From positions 1 through 16,472 of the forward strand of contig JALSRO010000146.1 in NCBI GenBank assembly GCA_026984715.1: a DNA stretch of 16,472 bases. Direction: 5' to 3'. The position numbers and the translations under genes are program-made. This stretch comes from Chromatiales bacterium (GTDB lineage: Bacteria > Pseudomonadota > Gammaproteobacteria > Thiohalospirales > Thiohalospiraceae). Under the pieces are notes generated by a model that was given only the letters and a program-made list of their open reading frames with translations, was not told the origin of the DNA and did no database searches. Below are positions 13,480 through 16,472 of this stretch, piece after piece. Within the stretch, counting starts at the first letter, position 1. Each line of letters begins with the position of its first letter.

Positions 13480-16275
13480 ATGAAGGCTACTGCAGTGGTA
13501 TCCTTGCTGGTGCTTCTGTTTTGTACTCCTGTCCATGGTGTCGATCCGGCCCGCCAGTGGCGCACGGTGCAGACGCCGCACTTCAACATCCATTTCCATG
13601 ATGGAGAAGAACTGTTTGCCGCCCGTGTGGCAGCTGTTGCCGAACGGGTGGATCACCGTCTCTCTCCCCTCTTGGGGTGGCGGCCCCGGGAACGTACGGA
13701 AGTTGTATTGTCGGACGAGTCGGATCTGCCCAATGGCATGACTACAGTGGTTCCTTTCGGCAGGATTCTGCTCTATCCGGCCATTCCGGACGATATCAGT
13801 GGACTGGAAGATAGCGGTGACTGGCTGGAGACGTTGTTCGTCCACGAATACACTCATCTGCTCCACCTCGACAAGGCATATGGTCTTCCCGCACGGTTGC
13901 GTTACCTGTTTGGCCGTCAAATGCTCCTGTTTCCCAATCAGCTCCAGCCCGCCTGGGTCACCGAAGGGCTGGCCACCTACATGGAGACGGACTTTCGCAA
14001 GGGTTACGGGCGCGGTCAGAGCGCCTACTACCGCATGTTGATGCGTCGTGAGGTGGAACAGGGGGTGAAGTCCCTCCGCCAGGTGAATCTGCCTCTGCGC
14101 AGCTGGCCTGCCGGGGTCACCAACTATCTCTACGGGGTCTATTTCTTCCGCTTTCTGGAGCAGACCTATGGAGCGGGAGCGGCCAACGCGCTGGTGGACG
14201 ACTACAGCGACAATTTGGTTCCGTTTCGTATCGACAGCAATCCGCGGCGCCATTTCGGAAAGGATCTCGATCAGTTGTGGCGCGATTACACCTCTTGGCT
14301 GAAGGCGGAGTTTCCACCACGACCCGCCCCGGAAGAGTTTCCCGGGAAGGACGGCGCCTCTCTGGGGGTCTACGGGAGTATGGTGCGAGCTTTGGCGGAT
14401 GGTCGCGTCTACTATATCTATGATGACGGCTTCCGGCGACCGTATCTGAAGTGGGTGCGTGGGAGAGAACAGCGTACGTTGGTTGAGTTGCGCAAGCGCG
14501 CCCGTATCGACGTGCACCAGCACGCAGGCGTGCTGGTCACGCAGCCGGAGATCTGTAACCGCTACTACCGATGGTTCGATCTCTATCGCTACCGGGAGGA
14601 GAGCGGCAAGCTGCAGCGGCTCACCCATTGTGCCCGCATCCGGTGGGCGAGTTGGAGTCCCGACGGGCACCATATCGCAGCCATCAGGGGGAGTGTGGCA
14701 GGCGTGGAGCTGCAGCTGCTGGATGAGGCAGGCCGGCTGCTGAGCAGGCTTTGGCAGGGGGAGGCCGATACCCAGATATCCCATCCGGACTGGTCTCCGG
14801 ACGGAGGTCATGTCGTCGCCGCCTGGTGGCAGCGTGGCCAAGGGTGGTCGTTGAGACGGTTCAATCTGAAAGAGGGACGTTGGGAGACACTGCTGGCGGC
14901 AGATGGTTCCGTGATGGCCCAGCCCCAGTACTCGCCTGATGGTCGCTACCTGCTGTTCGTCTCCGATCACGGAGGGGTGTACAATCTGCGCCGTCTCGAA
15001 CTTCGCACCGGGCAGGTGGTCACCTTGACCGATTCCGGGTTGGGGGCATTCCATCCCAGCCAAGGCGTGCCGGGAGGGGAGATCTACTATCTCCGTTTCG
15101 GGGGAGACGGGCAGTACCTGCATCGGCTCGAGGGGGTTCGGCCGCAGCCACTCGCTGCGGCACGACGCGTGACAGACGGCGCCACTGGGGAGATCGATCC
15201 CCGGCCCCTTGCCTCACGACCCTATACCCCTTGGCATACGTTACGGCCGCGCTCCTGGTTTCCCCATCTGGTAGTGGTGCCCGGGGTTACCGAACTGGGA
15301 ATGTTCACCTACGGAGAGGATGCCCTGGGGGTGCACGGCTATCAGCTCGACCTGGCCTGGGAGTCCGCCAGCGGAAGCCTGCTGGGTCTGTTCGGCTATC
15401 GATGGAGCAATCGCTTCTCCCTCACCGCAAGCCGTTACAACAACTACTATCACGACAGTGAAGCCGACCTGGTTCGTATTCGGCAGCGGGAGTTTGCTCA
15501 GGCTGCCGTTGCCTTCCCCTATCCTGGTCTGGACTCCAGCTGGAACCTGAGGTTGGGTGTGGCCGCCGGGCGGGAGAGCGATCGTTGGCACGCCACCCTG
15601 CTCGAGCGGCAGCCGTCCAGCAGCGACAACCTGGTGGGGGCGATGCTGCTGTTCGACAGCAGCCACCTCTACACCCGTTCCGTCAGTCGAAGCGACGGTC
15701 GCCGCGTTGCGCTGACAGTGGAGAACAGCGACCTTCTGGGTGGGGAGTACAGTGGCAGCGTCTTGTCTCTCGACTGGCGTGAATACCTGTTGCTGCGCCG
15801 CCAGCAGGTTCTGGCGCTGCGAATGGTGCTTGGCTGGGGAACCCGGCAGCCCAGACCATTCCGGCTTGGCGGTGAAGCAGGGGAGGGACTGAATTTGGTG
15901 AGTATCGGCGGGCAACTGCTGAACCGGCGCAACTATCCGTTGCGTGGGTATTTGCCCGGTCTTGCTGCTCTGCGGGGGCGGCGTATGCAGCTGACCAGCC
16001 TGGAGTGGCGTTTTCCACTCAAGCTGGTGGAGCGGGGATGGATGGCGCCGCCGCTGGGATTGGTGCAATGGTCCGGACAGCTGTTCCTGGACAGCGGTGC
16101 CGCCTGGGAACAGGGGAGCTCACCCGGACGCTACCTGAGCAGTGCCGGTATCGAACTATTGTCGGATATCAACCTGTTCTATCAGATGAACCTGCGGCTG
16201 CGGCTGGGGTATGCACACGGATTCGACCGGATCGGTGGTGATCACTTCTATCTCTCCCTGGGGAGCAGTTTCTAG
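13480..16275 (+). CDS. Secreted HEXXH metallopeptidase / beta-propeller / Omp85-type barrel fusion protein
   Basis: The 931-residue protein appears to carry three modules after a signal peptide (about 1-20, ending PVHG). Residues about 28-280 look like a gluzincin of the peptidase-MA type: HEYTH at 122-126 supplies H122, E123 and H126, and WVTEGLATYMET places the third ligand at E162. Residues about 290-590 form a TolB/PD40-like beta-propeller with repeats such as SWSPDGHHIAAI (391-402), DWSPDGGHVVAA (437-448) and QYSPDGRYLLFV (483-494). Residues about 595-931 are amphipathic strands ending in a terminal Phe, with LRGY at 821-824 (compare the conserved L6 loop of Omp85 proteins) and LEWRFPL at 841-847, as in surface-antigen D15 barrels. 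AGGAA at 13469-13473 fixes the start. Predicted location is the outer membrane. No POTRA domain is evident. Catalytic activity and partners are unknown. Confidence 0.85.
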   Translation: MKATAVVSLLVLLFCTPVHGVDPARQWRTVQTPHFNIHFHDGEELFAARVAAVAERVDHRLSPLLGWRPRERTEVVLSDESDLPNGMTTVVPFGRILLYPAIPDDISGLEDSGDWLETLFVHEYTHLLHLDKAYGLPARLRYLFGRQMLLFPNQLQPAWVTEGLATYMETDFRKGYGRGQSAYYRMLMRREVEQGVKSLRQVNLPLRSWPAGVTNYLYGVYFFRFLEQTYGAGAANALVDDYSDNLVPFRIDSNPRRHFGKDLDQLWRDYTSWLKAEFPPRPAPEEFPGKDGASLGVYGSMVRALADGRVYYIYDDGFRRPYLKWVRGREQRTLVELRKRARIDVHQHAGVLVTQPEICNRYYRWFDLYRYREESGKLQRLTHCARIRWASWSPDGHHIAAIRGSVAGVELQLLDEAGRLLSRLWQGEADTQISHPDWSPDGGHVVAAWWQRGQGWSLRRFNLKEGRWETLLAADGSVMAQPQYSPDGRYLLFVSDHGGVYNLRRLELRTGQVVTLTDSGLGAFHPSQGVPGGEIYYLRFGGDGQYLHRLEGVRPQPLAAARRVTDGATGEIDPRPLASRPYTPWHTLRPRSWFPHLVVVPGVTELGMFTYGEDALGVHGYQLDLAWESASGSLLGLFGYRWSNRFSLTASRYNNYYHDSEADLVRIRQREFAQAAVAFPYPGLDSSWNLRLGVAAGRESDRWHATLLERQPSSSDNLVGAMLLFDSSHLYTRSVSRSDGRRVALTVENSDLLGGEYSGSVLSLDWREYLLLRRQQVLALRMVLGWGTRQPRPFRLGGEAGEGLNLVSIGGQLLNRRNYPLRGYLPGLAALRGRRMQLTSLEWRFPLKLVERGWMAPPLGLVQWSGQLFLDSGAAWEQGSSPGRYLSSAGIELLSDINLFYQMNLRLRLGYAHGFDRIGGDHFYLSLGSSF

Positions 16276-16472
16276 CGAGCGGTTCAAAAACCGTCGAGAA
16301 TTGCCTGGAGTTGTCTGCCTTGTGGTATTCAACGACTGGTCTGGCGTGCCACTGCCGAGGACGGGGCATATTGTTGCGGGGCTGGCAAAACGTCAGGACG
16401 TGGAACCGTGCCCTTACCCCGATTTGGCGCAGGATGAGCCTCCAGGCTGAATCAAGCGGCAAATACTATAGT
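16276..16472. other. Downstream flank with no gene recognised
   Basis: A small stem CGGTT/AACCG follows the stop codon (about 16281-16294) without a T-run. The sequence CATATTGTTGCGGGG (from about 16369) loosely resembles the intergenic repeat. The open frames here have no recognisable protein character. Nothing else is seen before the window ends. Confidence 0.4.

Noticed and set aside
13414..15123. Long open frame (569 codons) on the minus strand opposite the peptidase-barrel gene
   Set aside because: It lies antisense to a gene with clear domains, has no family motifs and no ribosome site, and long shadow frames are common in GC-rich DNA.
1..16472. CRISPR arrays, tRNA genes and insertion sequences
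   Set aside because: I saw no regularly spaced repeats, no cloverleaf with a T-arm, and no transposase motifs on either strand.

Overview
The window looks like a chromosomal stretch of a GC-rich gammaproteobacterium. The strongest clue is the block ffh / rpsP-rimM-trmD-rplS / xerD-dsbC, which has the gene order known from Pseudomonas and E. coli relatives. A pilA-pilB-pilC type IV pilus cluster, an LpxL-type lipid A acyltransferase (so an outer membrane with LPS) and a DsbC isomerase agree with this. I cannot name the genus from sequence alone. I see no tRNA, rRNA, CRISPR array, transposase or prophage gene, so most of the window is core genome with a few unusual additions.

Left part (1-3873, all minus strand): a PP0621-family membrane/zinc-ribbon small protein, then pilA (pilin), a hairpin terminator, pilB (extension ATPase) and pilC (platform protein), which leaves the window at the left edge. 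Middle part (3968-6819): an AdoK-like PfkB kinase on the plus strand, a convergent LpxL/LpxM-family acyltransferase whose catalytic acidic residue is missing, and a divergent metallo-beta-lactamase-fold cyclic-nucleotide phosphodiesterase.

Right part (7088-13139, all plus strand): ffh (signal recognition particle GTPase) with its own promoter, then a good sigma70 promoter driving rpsP-rimM-trmD-rplS (ribosome parts and ribosome/tRNA maturation). These are followed by ogt (DNA alkyl repair), which overlaps xerD (chromosome dimer resolution), and then dsbC (periplasmic disulfide isomerase). The L19 protein encoded here carries an extra helix-hairpin-helix-like C-terminal domain that doubles its length.

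After dsbC come a 340-base hairpin-rich gap and then the most unusual gene, a 931-residue secreted protein. It combines an HEXXH metallopeptidase domain, a TolB-like beta-propeller and an Omp85-type outer-membrane barrel in one chain. A 31-base repeat with a palindromic core occurs upstream of rpsP and again upstream of this gene, with partial copies elsewhere in intergenic DNA.
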